A stretch of DNA of 64,000 nucleotides. It comes from Chitinophaga niabensis. Lineage in GTDB: Bacteria; Bacteroidota; Bacteroidia; Chitinophagales; Chitinophagaceae. The notes beneath the pieces are model-generated. The model saw nothing but the letters and a program-made list of their open reading frames with translations, searched no databases and had not been told where the DNA came from. Location: the NCBI RefSeq assembly GCF_039545795.1, contig NZ_CP154260.1, forward strand, positions 6,453,001 through 6,517,000, in the 5' to 3' direction. Made by a program: the position numbers and the translations under genes. This document shows positions 52,452 through 61,724 of the stretch, one piece after another. Position 1 is the stretch's first letter; the number at the start of each line of letters is the position of its first letter.

Positions 52452-53834
52452 ATGAAAATATTAAATAAACAGTGGCCGATCCTCTTCCTTGTATTTGCAT
52501 CCTCCTGCCTTGCAGACCTGGATGTTAAACCTACGGAGATAATAGATCAAACACTGGCCTTCCAATCCATAGATGATGTGAATGCCGGTGTATTGGGTGT
52601 GTACGCAGGTTTATCTACGCACACCATCAGCACCAATACATTGATTGCTGATGAAGCCATGTGGCCCTTGGAGAATAATACAGGCCGAGGTACATTGATG
52701 TACAGCTGGCGGCAGGATCCCGTAAATCCCGAAGCCATTGCTCCCTGGCAAAGTTTTTACCAGGTGCTGGACCGTGCCAACCGCATCCTGGATGTAATTG
52801 ATGAAGTGTATGCCACACCACAGGAAGAAACCCTGCGCAATCAATACAAAGGAGAACTGCTCACGCTGCGTGCATATTGCCATTTTGAATTATTGCGGTT
52901 ATATGCAGTGGACTATGAACCTGCTTCTCCCGGTGTGCCTTTAATGAAAACAGCGGAGATAGGAAAACCTGCAAGGGAAACCGTAGGTAAAGTATTTGAA
53001 CAGATCAATGCAGATCTGGAACTGGCAAAAGGATTGATCCCCGCTGGATTTACCAACCGCAGCCGTATTACAAAACAGGCTGTATCTGCCATCCAGGCAA
53101 GGGCCGCTTTATGGCAAAAGAATTGGGATGCAGCCATTACCTATGCAAGCGAAGTGATCAATGCCATGCCACTGGCCACCATAGCACAATTCCCGGACAT
53201 CTGGCTGGATAAAAACAATGTGGAAGTAGTATGGGAATTAAAACGCGAAGCACAGGATGCCAAGTTCGGCGATTTCTACCGGGATGGTTCAGATAAGATA
53301 TTGTTCGCACCTTCTGCTGAATTAAGAGGGGTAATGGATGCATCAAACGATGTGCGTTTCAATACTTACATGAGAGAGCTTTCTCCGGCAAGATGGGCTG
53401 TGACAAAGTATGTTGGCGGGCAACCTGCACTGGCTAACCTCGTGGATATTAAACTTTTCCGCGTAGCTGAAATGTACCTGATCCGCGCAGAAGCCTATGC
53501 CGCAAAAGGAGTAACAGGATTAAATGCCGGTACTGCAGACCTCAATGCATTACGCACACAACGCATCAATGGCTACACGCCGCAAACTTTTGCAGACCCG
53601 GCCAGCCTGATGGATGCCATACTGTTGGAAAGATTTAAAGAACTCGCTTTTGAAGGACATCGTTATTTAGACCTCCGCAGAAAAAATATGGATATTACCC
53701 GTTTAACCGCAGATGTTATACAGGCACCCACTTCTACAAGACTAACGGCTGCGGATAAAGCATATTACCTGCCTGTTCCTTTGAGAGAAATTCAGGCAAA
53801 CGAAAACATCTCCCAGCACCCTAAATACAACTAA
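52452..53834 (+). CDS. SusD/RagB-family outer membrane lipoprotein (pair 2)
   Basis: Lipoprotein of 460 residues, partner of the transporter just upstream (4-nt gap). The signal peptide ends at the lipobox ASSC, followed by LADLDVKPTEIIDQTLAF. RagB-type features are the TPR-like helices with YKGELLTLRAYCHFELLRLYAVDY, SRITKQAVSAIQARAALWQKNW, and the C-terminal LERFKELAFEGHRYLDLRRKN. A terminator follows 26 nt after the stop. Confidence 0.93.
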   Translation: MKILNKQWPILFLVFASSCLADLDVKPTEIIDQTLAFQSIDDVNAGVLGVYAGLSTHTISTNTLIADEAMWPLENNTGRGTLMYSWRQDPVNPEAIAPWQSFYQVLDRANRILDVIDEVYATPQEETLRNQYKGELLTLRAYCHFELLRLYAVDYEPASPGVPLMKTAEIGKPARETVGKVFEQINADLELAKGLIPAGFTNRSRITKQAVSAIQARAALWQKNWDAAITYASEVINAMPLATIAQFPDIWLDKNNVEVVWELKREAQDAKFGDFYRDGSDKILFAPSAELRGVMDASNDVRFNTYMRELSPARWAVTKYVGGQPALANLVDIKLFRVAEMYLIRAEAYAAKGVTGLNAGTADLNALRTQRINGYTPQTFADPASLMDAILLERFKELAFEGHRYLDLRRKNMDITRLTADVIQAPTSTRLTAADKAYYLPVPLREIQANENISQHPKYN

Positions 53835-53860
53835 TCTTATCAAGTTATAAATAAATATTA

Positions 53861-53892
53861 AAAAAGCTGATCTGTTTGAAGATCAGCTTTTT
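53861..53892 (+). terminator. intrinsic terminator of the second susCD pair
   Basis: Perfect 12-bp stem AAAAAGCTGATC (53861-53872) with GATCAGCTTTTT (53881-53892) and an 8-nt loop. Confidence 0.85.
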
Positions 53893-54190
53893 CTGTATAT
53901 AGCAAAATCCGCGCTATCATGATAAATATATGGAGTTTCGAATAGATTCACAGATACATAAATAATCAGATATATCAAATATTATTTATTTAATTCATGT
54001 TGTTTTCACTGATCAAGATAGCTTTTTGATAAATGTTTCGTAAATTACTATTATAGAGCATTGATCAACGACCCAAAGCAACATCAGTAAGGAATTGTAC
54101 TTAACCCGGCTTTTACCGTTAACAGAACCCGATCTCAACAACGACAGGCTTTTTCTCAGCAAGATAAGTTTACACCAAAATCTAATCGAT
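53893..54190. other. AT-rich region upstream of the third susCD pair
   Basis: About 300 nt without a gene. A near-match to the -7 box, TAAGTTTA, lies at 54162-54169, but no -33 TTG is correctly spaced. Two TTGATCA/TGATCAA-like palindromes lie near 54015 and 54060. The region is a plausible long regulated leader for the third transporter gene; nothing else was recognised. Confidence 0.4.
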
Positions 54191-57100
54191 ATGAAAAGAG
54201 TGATACTCTTCATTTTCTTTTCGGTTATGCTTTGTGGGCAACTCCTCGCCCAATCCCGTATTATTACAGGGAGAGTAACCGATTCTAAAGATGGTGCCCC
54301 GCTACCGGGTGTTACCGTTTCCATCAGAGGCACATCCAAAGGAACTATTACCAATGCAAATGGTGATTACAGGATAGAAATATCCAAACCCACCGATGTA
54401 TTGGTATACTCGTTTATTGGTTATGGCAGCGTAGAATTTCAAGCGCCTGCAGGCAGCAGCAGGGACGTTCAGTTGAATACGGACGATAAAACGCTGCAGG
54501 AAGTGATTGTAACAGGTTATGTGGACATCAAACGGAAAGATGCTACAGTTGCCGCCACTACTATAGGCGGAGACAAGATCAACGACAAACCGGTACAAAG
54601 TTTTGACCAGGCATTGGATGGCCTGGCTGCCGGTGTGAACGTGAATGTTACCTCCGGCATTGTTGGTGATGCTGTTACTATCCGCATCCGCGGTGTAAAC
54701 TCCATCAGCAACGCAACTGCTCCATTGATCGTACTGGACGGTATTCCATTGATCAGCGGCACCAACCTGAACGTGTTCAATAGTGGTAACGGTACCCGCT
54801 TTAATCCCCTTGCAGATATCAACCCTAACGATATCGAATCCATTAACGTATTGAAAGATGCTGCAGCCGCTGCACTGTATGGTTCACGTGCAGCCAATGG
54901 CGTGATAGTGATCACCACCAAGAGAGGTAAAAAAGGCACTGTTGCCGTTACCTATAATGGTGATTTCAACTGGGCAAAAGCAGCACGGCTGCCTAAAGTA
55001 TTGAATGGAGAAGATTTCACCGCCATTCAGAATGAAAAGGCCGCTAACTTAAATCTTCCACCCATTGCCGTTGATATTGATGTAAACAATGACGGCAAAC
55101 CGGATCGTACAGACTGGTTAAAAGAAGTTTTTAAAACAGGCTTCGCACAAAATCATGGTGTATCCGTTTCCGGGGGTAATGAAAAAGCGCAGTATTATGG
55201 CGCCTTTGATTATGCTGACCTGAATGGTATAGTGATCACTAACAGGCTGCGCCGTGGTTCTGTACGCATCAACCTGGATGTTACACCCAAAACCTGGCTG
55301 AAAGTAGGGGTAAGCCTCTATTCTTCCAAAGGTGTGAACAATGGTGTGCTGTCTGACGGTTTACTGGCCGGCGCCACCTTTGCCGGTTACAATGCTCCGC
55401 CCAATGTGCCGATCTATAATAACACTGGTCTTTACGGCGGATATTATCTCTCTGCCGCTAACCGCGATCTGGCAGACGGTAATAACGTGAACGTAGCTAC
55501 GAACCGTTTGAACCGTTTCTTCCATCCGCTCACCACTGTGTACATGGGCCGGAATGATAATATCTCTAACCGTACCATGGGTAACATCTACGGCGAGCTT
55601 TCTCCTATTAAAGGTTTGAAGATCACCTCCCGTTTTGGTGTGGATTTCATTCAGAACTTTGAAGACCAGTACAGCGGACCTGATCAGGCCGGTAACGGTT
55701 TTGGTCTTAACGGGCTGGTACAGGAAAACCTGCTGCGCATCAACCAGTGGAACTGGTCCAACTTCGCTACCTATACCCATACATTCAATCAGGCACATAC
55801 AGTTGCTTTAACAGCGGGGATGGAATACCAATATAGTAAACGTACTGAATTATATACCGGGCAGGGTAACCTGGCAGACGGTTATTTTACCAGTATTTAT
55901 GATGGCCTCTACGCAGGTACCACCAATACTTTCTCGGGTGGTGTGGCAAGAGCAGATGCTTTTGACTCTTACTTCGGAAGACTCACCTATAATTACCTGA
56001 ACAAGTATTATATAGAAGGTGTATTCAGGGCAGATGCCTATTCCGGCTTCGGCATCAATAACAGGCGTGGTTATTTCCCTGGTGTATCTGCAGGATGGCG
56101 TGTTTCCGAAGAATCTTTCTTCAGGGATAATATCAAAGCCATCAACGATTTCAAGATCCGTGCAAGTTATGGTCTCGTAGGTAGCTCTGAAGTGGGCGCA
56201 TATGCATGGAGAACTTTGTATGGCGGAGGTCAGTATGCTGATGTGAATGGTTTATCTGTATCACAGATCGGAGACCCCAATCTTAAATGGGAAACATCTA
56301 AAAAACTGGATATCGGTTTTGACATGTCACTGCTGAATAACAGATTAGGCATCACGTTCGATTATTTTAATAATGATGTGGACAATCTGATCCTTGCTGC
56401 CCCGGTATTACGTACCGTTGGTGTTCCGGGTTCTTCTGTAACTACCAATATCGGCGCAATGTATAACAGGGGATTTGAATTGACGGTTACGGCAAACCCC
56501 ATAGCCAAAAAAGATTTCAACTGGACCACTTCCACCAACTTTACTATCCTCAAGAACAGGGTTACCAAACTCGCAGATGAAAATGATATCGTGAGCGGGT
56601 CCAGCAGGGCAAGTGTAGGTAAACCTTTAGGCGTGTTCTATATGATTCGCTGGGCAGGTGTAAACCCAACCACAGGTTACGGGCAATTCCTGGCGAAAGA
56701 CGGTACGGTAAAAATGTACAACCCAAGTCCCGGCCTTGCTACAGCAGACCGTTGGACAACTCCTGACGGATCAGCCAAAGTAACTGCTATCACAGGAGCA
56801 GATGCCGTTTACCTGGATGACAAAACAGGTTATCCAACCTGGTATGGCGGATGGTCCAATACCTTCTCTTACAAAGGCATTGAATTAGGGATTACCTTAC
56901 AATACAGCGGAGGCAACTACGTGATCAATGCTACCAGGCAGGGTATGATGACCAACTTCTTCCAGAATAATATTGAAGAGATCAAAGGCCGTTGGACACC
57001 TACCAACACCAATACCATCACACCCAAATTATTCCTGAGGGATAATATCACTACGCAAACATCTACACGCTGGCTTGAATCAGCAGACTATCTGCGTGTA

Positions 57101-57325
57101 CAGGAGATCATGCTGGCTTATCTTTTCCCGGGTGTGAAGCAGAAATTAAACATGACGGCTTTGCGGGTATTTGCATCTGTGAATAATGCTGCTATCATCA
57201 CAGGTTATTCAGGTGCAGATCCTGAGATCAATACCAACCGTCAGGCCAACGTTGCCTTTGGTGTGGATAGCCGCGGTGTACCATTACCACGCACATTTAC
57301 ACTGGGCCTTAGAGCAGGATTCTAA
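54191..57325 (+). CDS. SusC/RagA-type TonB-linked outer membrane protein (pair 3)
   Basis: TonB-dependent transporter of 1044 residues. ATG 54191 opens a signal peptide (MKRVILFIFFSVMLCGQLLAQ); a TTG at 54095 would add 32 odd residues. A carboxypeptidase-like domain (IITGRVTDSKDGAPLPGVTV), a TonB-box-like LQEVIVTGY, a plug with IVLDGIPLISG and ESINVLKDAAAAALYGSRA, and a beta barrel ending in TFTLGLRAGF follow. Its TAA and the ATG of the SusD gene overlap as TAATG, so the pair is translationally coupled. Confidence 0.94.
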   Translation: MKRVILFIFFSVMLCGQLLAQSRIITGRVTDSKDGAPLPGVTVSIRGTSKGTITNANGDYRIEISKPTDVLVYSFIGYGSVEFQAPAGSSRDVQLNTDDKTLQEVIVTGYVDIKRKDATVAATTIGGDKINDKPVQSFDQALDGLAAGVNVNVTSGIVGDAVTIRIRGVNSISNATAPLIVLDGIPLISGTNLNVFNSGNGTRFNPLADINPNDIESINVLKDAAAAALYGSRAANGVIVITTKRGKKGTVAVTYNGDFNWAKAARLPKVLNGEDFTAIQNEKAANLNLPPIAVDIDVNNDGKPDRTDWLKEVFKTGFAQNHGVSVSGGNEKAQYYGAFDYADLNGIVITNRLRRGSVRINLDVTPKTWLKVGVSLYSSKGVNNGVLSDGLLAGATFAGYNAPPNVPIYNNTGLYGGYYLSAANRDLADGNNVNVATNRLNRFFHPLTTVYMGRNDNISNRTMGNIYGELSPIKGLKITSRFGVDFIQNFEDQYSGPDQAGNGFGLNGLVQENLLRINQWNWSNFATYTHTFNQAHTVALTAGMEYQYSKRTELYTGQGNLADGYFTSIYDGLYAGTTNTFSGGVARADAFDSYFGRLTYNYLNKYYIEGVFRADAYSGFGINNRRGYFPGVSAGWRVSEESFFRDNIKAINDFKIRASYGLVGSSEVGAYAWRTLYGGGQYADVNGLSVSQIGDPNLKWETSKKLDIGFDMSLLNNRLGITFDYFNNDVDNLILAAPVLRTVGVPGSSVTTNIGAMYNRGFELTVTANPIAKKDFNWTTSTNFTILKNRVTKLADENDIVSGSSRASVGKPLGVFYMIRWAGVNPTTGYGQFLAKDGTVKMYNPSPGLATADRWTTPDGSAKVTAITGADAVYLDDKTGYPTWYGGWSNTFSYKGIELGITLQYSGGNYVINATRQGMMTNFFQNNIEEIKGRWTPTNTNTITPKLFLRDNITTQTSTRWLESADYLRVQEIMLAYLFPGVKQKLNMTALRVFASVNNAAIITGYSGADPEINTNRQANVAFGVDSRGVPLPRTFTLGLRAGF

Positions 57326-58773
57326 TGTTTAAGCTAAAACTTACAATTATGACAACGTTTTCTAAATATATACTTGTACTGGGCCTGTTGCTGGGCAGCG
57401 CCTGCTCAAAAGTAGATGAACAGAAGCCCTTTAGTGCTATTGATCCGGCACAGATCTTCAGCGATCCTTCCCGTGTGGAAAAAGCAGCATTGGGTATGTA
57501 CAATGCATTGCAGAATGCAGAGTTCTTTGGCGGCCGTATCCTCATTTACGCAGATCAGCGTGGCAACGATGTGAACGTAGCTTCCTTCTTTGGTAATGTG
57601 GGTTCCTTCAATATGATCTCCGGAGATGCTATTGCCCTGAATGCATGGACAGGCGGTTACCGTACTATTTATGAAGCCAATCTCTTCATGAAAAAACTAC
57701 AGCAGAATGAAGCCGTAGTAGGCACACCAAAAGCAACGCAGTATTATGGGGAAGCAAAATTCATCAGGGCATTGTGTTATTTCTACCTCGTAAGTTTATA
57801 TGCACAGCCTTATAACTTCCAGGGAGATGCAGGTCATCCCGGAGTTCCATTGATCCTGGATGCTGCAGAAGATGGTGCACAGGCACTCAGCGCTGCCAAC
57901 AGGGTAAAAAGGAATACCGTAAAAGAAGTGTATGATCAGATGATCAAAGATCTTACAGAAGCTTCTGCTGCACTTACACCAAACTGGAATGATGCATACT
58001 TTAACCGCGCACGTGCAACCAAAGCTGCTGCAGATGGTTTATTGTCCAGGGTATACCTCAACAAAGGAGACTGGACAAACGCCAACGCCAGCGCAGATGC
58101 TGTGATTGCTTCTCCACTTGCATTTAAACTGGCAACGGAACCCATAGATAACTGGACCTTCGCTAATATGAATGCTACAGTAGAGAGGATCTTCTCTGTG
58201 GCCATGAACAGTGCAGACAATCCCAACACCAATAATGCCATTGGCCAGCACTACAGTCCATTGGGCAGGGGAGATATCTCCGTTAATACAGCAGGTTACT
58301 TTGGCATTCCTAATTTCGCACCAACAGATAAACGCAGGAATGCAGCCATGATCCGTACTTCCGGAACATCAACCTATACCGGTAAATATTATCTGAACCC
58401 AAGGGAACAATGGGTACCGGTACTGCGGCTCGCAGAAATAAAATTGAACAAAGCAGAAGCCATGGCCAGGCTGGACCCATTGGTAAGTGCAGGTGCACTC
58501 ACACAGTTAATGGATATCCGCACCATACGTGGCGCATCTGTAATTGTTCCACCGGTATCACAGGCAGAACTGATTACGCTGATCCTGAATGAAAGAAGGA
58601 TAGAGTTAGCGTTTGAAGGTTTTGGTATGATGGATTTCCTTCGTACCGGCAGAGCTATTCCGGCTCGTCCGCAACACCTGGCACAGGCTGCGGGAACAGA
58701 TTATGTGATCTTCCCCATCCCGCTGCTGGAAACACAATCAAATAAACAGTTAGCACAGAATAAAGGGTACTAA
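57325..58773 (+). CDS. SusD/RagB-family outer membrane lipoprotein (pair 3)
   Basis: Lipoprotein of up to 482 residues, lid of the upstream transporter. The signal peptide (FSKYILVLGLLLGSAC) has the lipobox GSAC. Helical repeats with YYGEAKFIRALCYFYLVSLYAQPY and RATKAAADGLLSRVYLNKGDW are followed by the C-terminal ILNERRIELAFEGFGMMDFLRTGRA. The start may be ATG 57325, which overlaps the previous stop codon, or ATG 57349, which gives a shorter signal peptide. A terminator lies 1 nt after the stop codon. Confidence 0.93.
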   Translation: MFKLKLTIMTTFSKYILVLGLLLGSACSKVDEQKPFSAIDPAQIFSDPSRVEKAALGMYNALQNAEFFGGRILIYADQRGNDVNVASFFGNVGSFNMISGDAIALNAWTGGYRTIYEANLFMKKLQQNEAVVGTPKATQYYGEAKFIRALCYFYLVSLYAQPYNFQGDAGHPGVPLILDAAEDGAQALSAANRVKRNTVKEVYDQMIKDLTEASAALTPNWNDAYFNRARATKAAADGLLSRVYLNKGDWTNANASADAVIASPLAFKLATEPIDNWTFANMNATVERIFSVAMNSADNPNTNNAIGQHYSPLGRGDISVNTAGYFGIPNFAPTDKRRNAAMIRTSGTSTYTGKYYLNPREQWVPVLRLAEIKLNKAEAMARLDPLVSAGALTQLMDIRTIRGASVIVPPVSQAELITLILNERRIELAFEGFGMMDFLRTGRAIPARPQHLAQAAGTDYVIFPIPLLETQSNKQLAQNKGY

Positions 58774-58774
58774 C

Positions 58775-58808
58775 AAAAAAAGGAGCATCGTAGAGATGCT
58801 CCTTTTTT
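58775..58808. terminator. bidirectional terminator between convergent genes
   Basis: AGGAGCATC (58781-58789) pairs with GATGCTCCT (58795-58803) and is flanked by an A-run and a T-run, so it can act on both strands. It lies between the stop of the third susD gene and that of the TlpA-like gene. Confidence 0.85.
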
Positions 58809-58809
58809 A

Positions 58810-59955
58810 TTATTGTAATACTTCGCTTAGTTTTTGTTCGAGTGCTTTACCTCTCAGGTTAGCCGCAACAATTTTGCCTTGCGGATCTACGAGGATATTG
58901 GTAGGGATACCCGTAATACCATATAAAGGAACAACGGAAGATTCCCAGAACTTCAGATCACTTACATGATTCCACATCAAACCATCATCAGCAATCGCTT
59001 TTAACCAGGGTTCTTTTGCTTTATCAAGAGAAACACCCAGGATGGTGAAATTCTTATCCTTGTACTTCATGTAAGCATTTACCACATTTGGGTTTTCCTG
59101 GCGGCAGGGCCCGCACCAGCTTGCCCAAAAGTCAACCAGCACAAATTTTCCTTTGAAAGAGCTCAGGCTTACCTGTTTACCATTAGGATCAGGTAATACA
59201 AAATCAGGCGCTACCTGGCCAACTTTTGATTCCGGTCCGCTGGAAGCTCCCTGTTTGGATTCTTTCTCTGCTTCTTCAACAGACTTCATCATTTCCTTCA
59301 CCATGGAGTTATCCGGGAAACGTTTCGCGATGTTTTCGAAAGCCGCTTTATTCTCCAGGAATTCCGTGATATCATCAAAGCGCACCAGTTGCATAGCAAA
59401 CACGGCGGCTACAGGTTGTTTTGTTTTTTGTGCGGCATCCATAAAGAACTGGCGGAAGTTTTTCGCTTCCTGCTCAAATGCGTTCCGTCTTGCTGTGAGC
59501 AGACTGTCTGGTGTTTTAGCCATGCGGAGGCTGTCCATCGCCTGGATCTCTTTACTCATCACCTGTGCTTTTTCACTGTACTGATTGAGTAATTGCTGGA
59601 TCTCTGAAGTAGCTTCGGAGCCTTTCACGGCTATTTTTTCCAGTTCGTTGTAATCTCCATGGATACTCATGTCTCCTGCATCAAGTCCCAGTACAATGTA
59701 TTTCCCGTTTTCAAAACGGATGCGGTATAAACCTTGTTCGGTTACCATACCATCCAGCTCAAACTTGCCACTGGCATCTTTTACAGCTGTGGTATCAACT
59801 ATTTTAGGGCCTTGCAGGGCCATTTCTTCCAGGTAAACTTTTTCTAACGGGGCATTGGCCAGTTGTACATCAATCTTGAATCCGCCTTTTTCCGGGTGGC
59901 TGCTACATCCGGCCAGCAAAGCTGCACCGGCACACCAAATGGCTAATTTTTTCAT
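58810..59955 (-). CDS. TlpA-like thioredoxin-fold lipoprotein with DUF4369 domain
   Basis: Lipoprotein of 381 residues. The signal peptide ends in the lipobox LAGC (Cys17). An N-terminal DUF4369 domain (FKIDVQLANAPLEKVYLEE to about residue 110) and a helical linker are followed by a thioredoxin/AhpC-TSA domain. The active-site CGPC is at residues 281-284 in FWASWCGPCRQENP, and the cis-Pro loop is ITGIPTNILVD. It is probably a periplasmic thiol:disulfide reductase. Many such proteins accompany SusCD loci in Bacteroidota, but here it reads in the opposite direction and shares a terminator with pair 3. Confidence 0.92.
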   Translation of the reverse strand: MKKLAIWCAGAALLAGCSSHPEKGGFKIDVQLANAPLEKVYLEEMALQGPKIVDTTAVKDASGKFELDGMVTEQGLYRIRFENGKYIVLGLDAGDMSIHGDYNELEKIAVKGSEATSEIQQLLNQYSEKAQVMSKEIQAMDSLRMAKTPDSLLTARRNAFEQEAKNFRQFFMDAAQKTKQPVAAVFAMQLVRFDDITEFLENKAAFENIAKRFPDNSMVKEMMKSVEEAEKESKQGASSGPESKVGQVAPDFVLPDPNGKQVSLSSFKGKFVLVDFWASWCGPCRQENPNVVNAYMKYKDKNFTILGVSLDKAKEPWLKAIADDGLMWNHVSDLKFWESSVVPLYGITGIPTNILVDPQGKIVAANLRGKALEQKLSEVLQ

Positions 59956-60167
59956 GGGCTTTTCTTTTTACTATATGATGGAATAAAATTAGGGTTAATT
60001 AATTGGATGCTCCCCAGCGGTTTTGTTAAATTATGTAGCCGGTTCGGGCATGTTACAACGGGAATATCTTCATTTCCGGGTTAATGCTTTGTAACTTATG
60101 GCAATAGACAGCAATGTCATTGCAGTAGCAATATTCCCATTCACGCCAATTTGGATGAACGGCTTAT

Positions 60168-61625
60168 TTAGCTGTTCAACCGTTTCATTAAGAGTTCGTT
60201 AGTGAGTTTAGGATCTGCCTTCCCTGCACTGAGTTTCATCACTTCTCCCACAAAAAGCCCGATGAGTCCTTTCTTTCCGGCTTTAAACTCCGCTACTTTG
60301 CCCGGGTATTTTGCCAGTACTTCTTCAATCACCGGCAGAATGTTCCCTGCATCATTGTCCTGCAGGAGGTTCAATTCAGTGGCAATCGCCAGTGGATCTT
60401 TATCCGGCGCTGTGATCATAGCCGGCAGGATACGGGAGGATGCAATGGAAAAGTTCACTTTTCCATCTGCAATCAATGCAATAAGCGCTGCCAGCGATGT
60501 GGGTGTAAGCGGAAATGCCTCCATACCGGCATTCTGTTCATTCAGCCATGATTTAACAGGTCCTAGTATCCAGTTGGCCGCAGCCTTGTGATGTGGGGTG
60601 GCGTTGATCAGTGCTTCAAAATAAACGGCAGTGGCTTTATCATCACAGATCACGCGGGCATCATATTCAGGAAGCCCCAGTTGCTGTGTATAACGGGCCA
60701 GCATTTCTTCCGGCAGTTCCGGCAAAGTGGCGCGCACCTCATCCAGGTATGCTTCTGTAATGCGGAATGGTGCCAGGTCCGGCTCCGGGAAATAACGGTA
60801 GTCGTTGGCTTCTTCTTTGGACCGGAGCGGGAAAGAACTGCCATTGGATGCATCAAAACTGCGTGTTTCCTGCACAATGCGTTCTCCGCCTTCCACCAGT
60901 TCTATCTGGCGTTTGATCTCATTATCTATAGCCCGTTTGACGTTGCGGATAGAGTTCATGTTTTTTACTTCCACCTTGGTTCCCAGGCTGGTATCACCTT
61001 TCAGGCGGATGGAAATGTTTGCATCGCAACGCATACTGCCTTCTTCCATATTACCATCACACACATCCAGCCAACGTACCAGGCGGCGCATTTCTGTCAG
61101 GTATGCATATGCTTCATCACTGGTATGAAGGTCCGGCTCTGTTACAATCTCCACCAGGGGTACTCCTGCGCGGTTGTAATCCACCATGGTATTCTGAGGG
61201 TCCAGGTCGTGAATGGATTTTCCGGCATCTTCTTCCAGGTGAATCCGGTTCAGCCGGATGTTGCGGCTGTTGCCCTCTGTAAAAATGGGCACATGGCCTC
61301 CAATGCAGATAGGTGCTGTATGCTGGCTGATCTGGTAACCTTTTGGAAGATCAGGGTAGAAGTAATTCTTACGGGCAAAGAAGTTTTCCCGCTCAATCTC
61401 GCAATGGCAGGCAAATCCAAGACGTACCGCCAGTTCTACCGCTTTCTTGTTCAGAAAAGGTAAAGTACCCGGGTGCCCAAGGGTAATGGGGCTGATATGC
61501 GTGTTGGGTAAACCGCCAAATGCCGCGCTGTCACTGGTGAAAAGCTTACTTTGCGTCAATAGCTGGGCATGTACCTCCAGGCCTATCACTGCTTCATATT
61601 TGTTATAATCGATGCTCGCGCTCAT
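60168..61625 (-). CDS. gatB: aspartyl/glutamyl-tRNA amidotransferase subunit B
   Basis: Subunit of the GatCAB complex, 485 residues. It phosphorylates Glu- or Asp-tRNA and accepts ammonia from GatA to give Gln- or Asn-tRNA. Family motifs are EAVIGLEVHAQLLTQSKLF, DLPKGYQISQ, IRLNRIHLEEDAGKS, DYNRAGVPLVEIVTEPD, EEGSMRCDANIS and the YRYFPEPDL helix, with the C-terminal YqeY-like domain at the end. ATG 61625 (MSASIDYNKY) is chosen over an upstream start at 61652, which would fall on a promoter-like box. GatA and GatC are not in the window. Confidence 0.96.
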   Translation of the reverse strand: MSASIDYNKYEAVIGLEVHAQLLTQSKLFTSDSAAFGGLPNTHISPITLGHPGTLPFLNKKAVELAVRLGFACHCEIERENFFARKNYFYPDLPKGYQISQHTAPICIGGHVPIFTEGNSRNIRLNRIHLEEDAGKSIHDLDPQNTMVDYNRAGVPLVEIVTEPDLHTSDEAYAYLTEMRRLVRWLDVCDGNMEEGSMRCDANISIRLKGDTSLGTKVEVKNMNSIRNVKRAIDNEIKRQIELVEGGERIVQETRSFDASNGSSFPLRSKEEANDYRYFPEPDLAPFRITEAYLDEVRATLPELPEEMLARYTQQLGLPEYDARVICDDKATAVYFEALINATPHHKAAANWILGPVKSWLNEQNAGMEAFPLTPTSLAALIALIADGKVNFSIASSRILPAMITAPDKDPLAIATELNLLQDNDAGNILPVIEEVLAKYPGKVAEFKAGKKGLIGLFVGEVMKLSAGKADPKLTNELLMKRLNS

Positions 61626-61649
61626 ACTATTAATCCGTACTGATTCGCA

Positions 61650-61657
61650 CAAAGATA
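61650..61657 (-). promoter_or_regulatory. candidate -7 box of gatB
   Basis: On the minus strand TATCTTTG, an exact TAnnTTTG, 24 nt upstream of the gatB ATG. No correctly spaced TTG was found upstream. Confidence 0.4.
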
Positions 61658-61724
61658 TTCAAACTGCAAAAAAGCAGGGAATTTTCGCGAAATTGTAACA
61701 TATCATTTCTATAATTCTATCGTT

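Noticed and set aside
44626..58773. Recent tandem duplication of one susCD pair
   Set aside because: The SusD proteins belong to different subgroups and the middle transporter lacks a domain, so the pairs are old or independently acquired.
60588..61463. A 291-codon open frame on the plus strand opposite gatB
   Set aside because: It lies wholly antisense to a well-supported gatB, has no recognisable domain and a Cys/His/Phe-rich composition typical of shadow frames.
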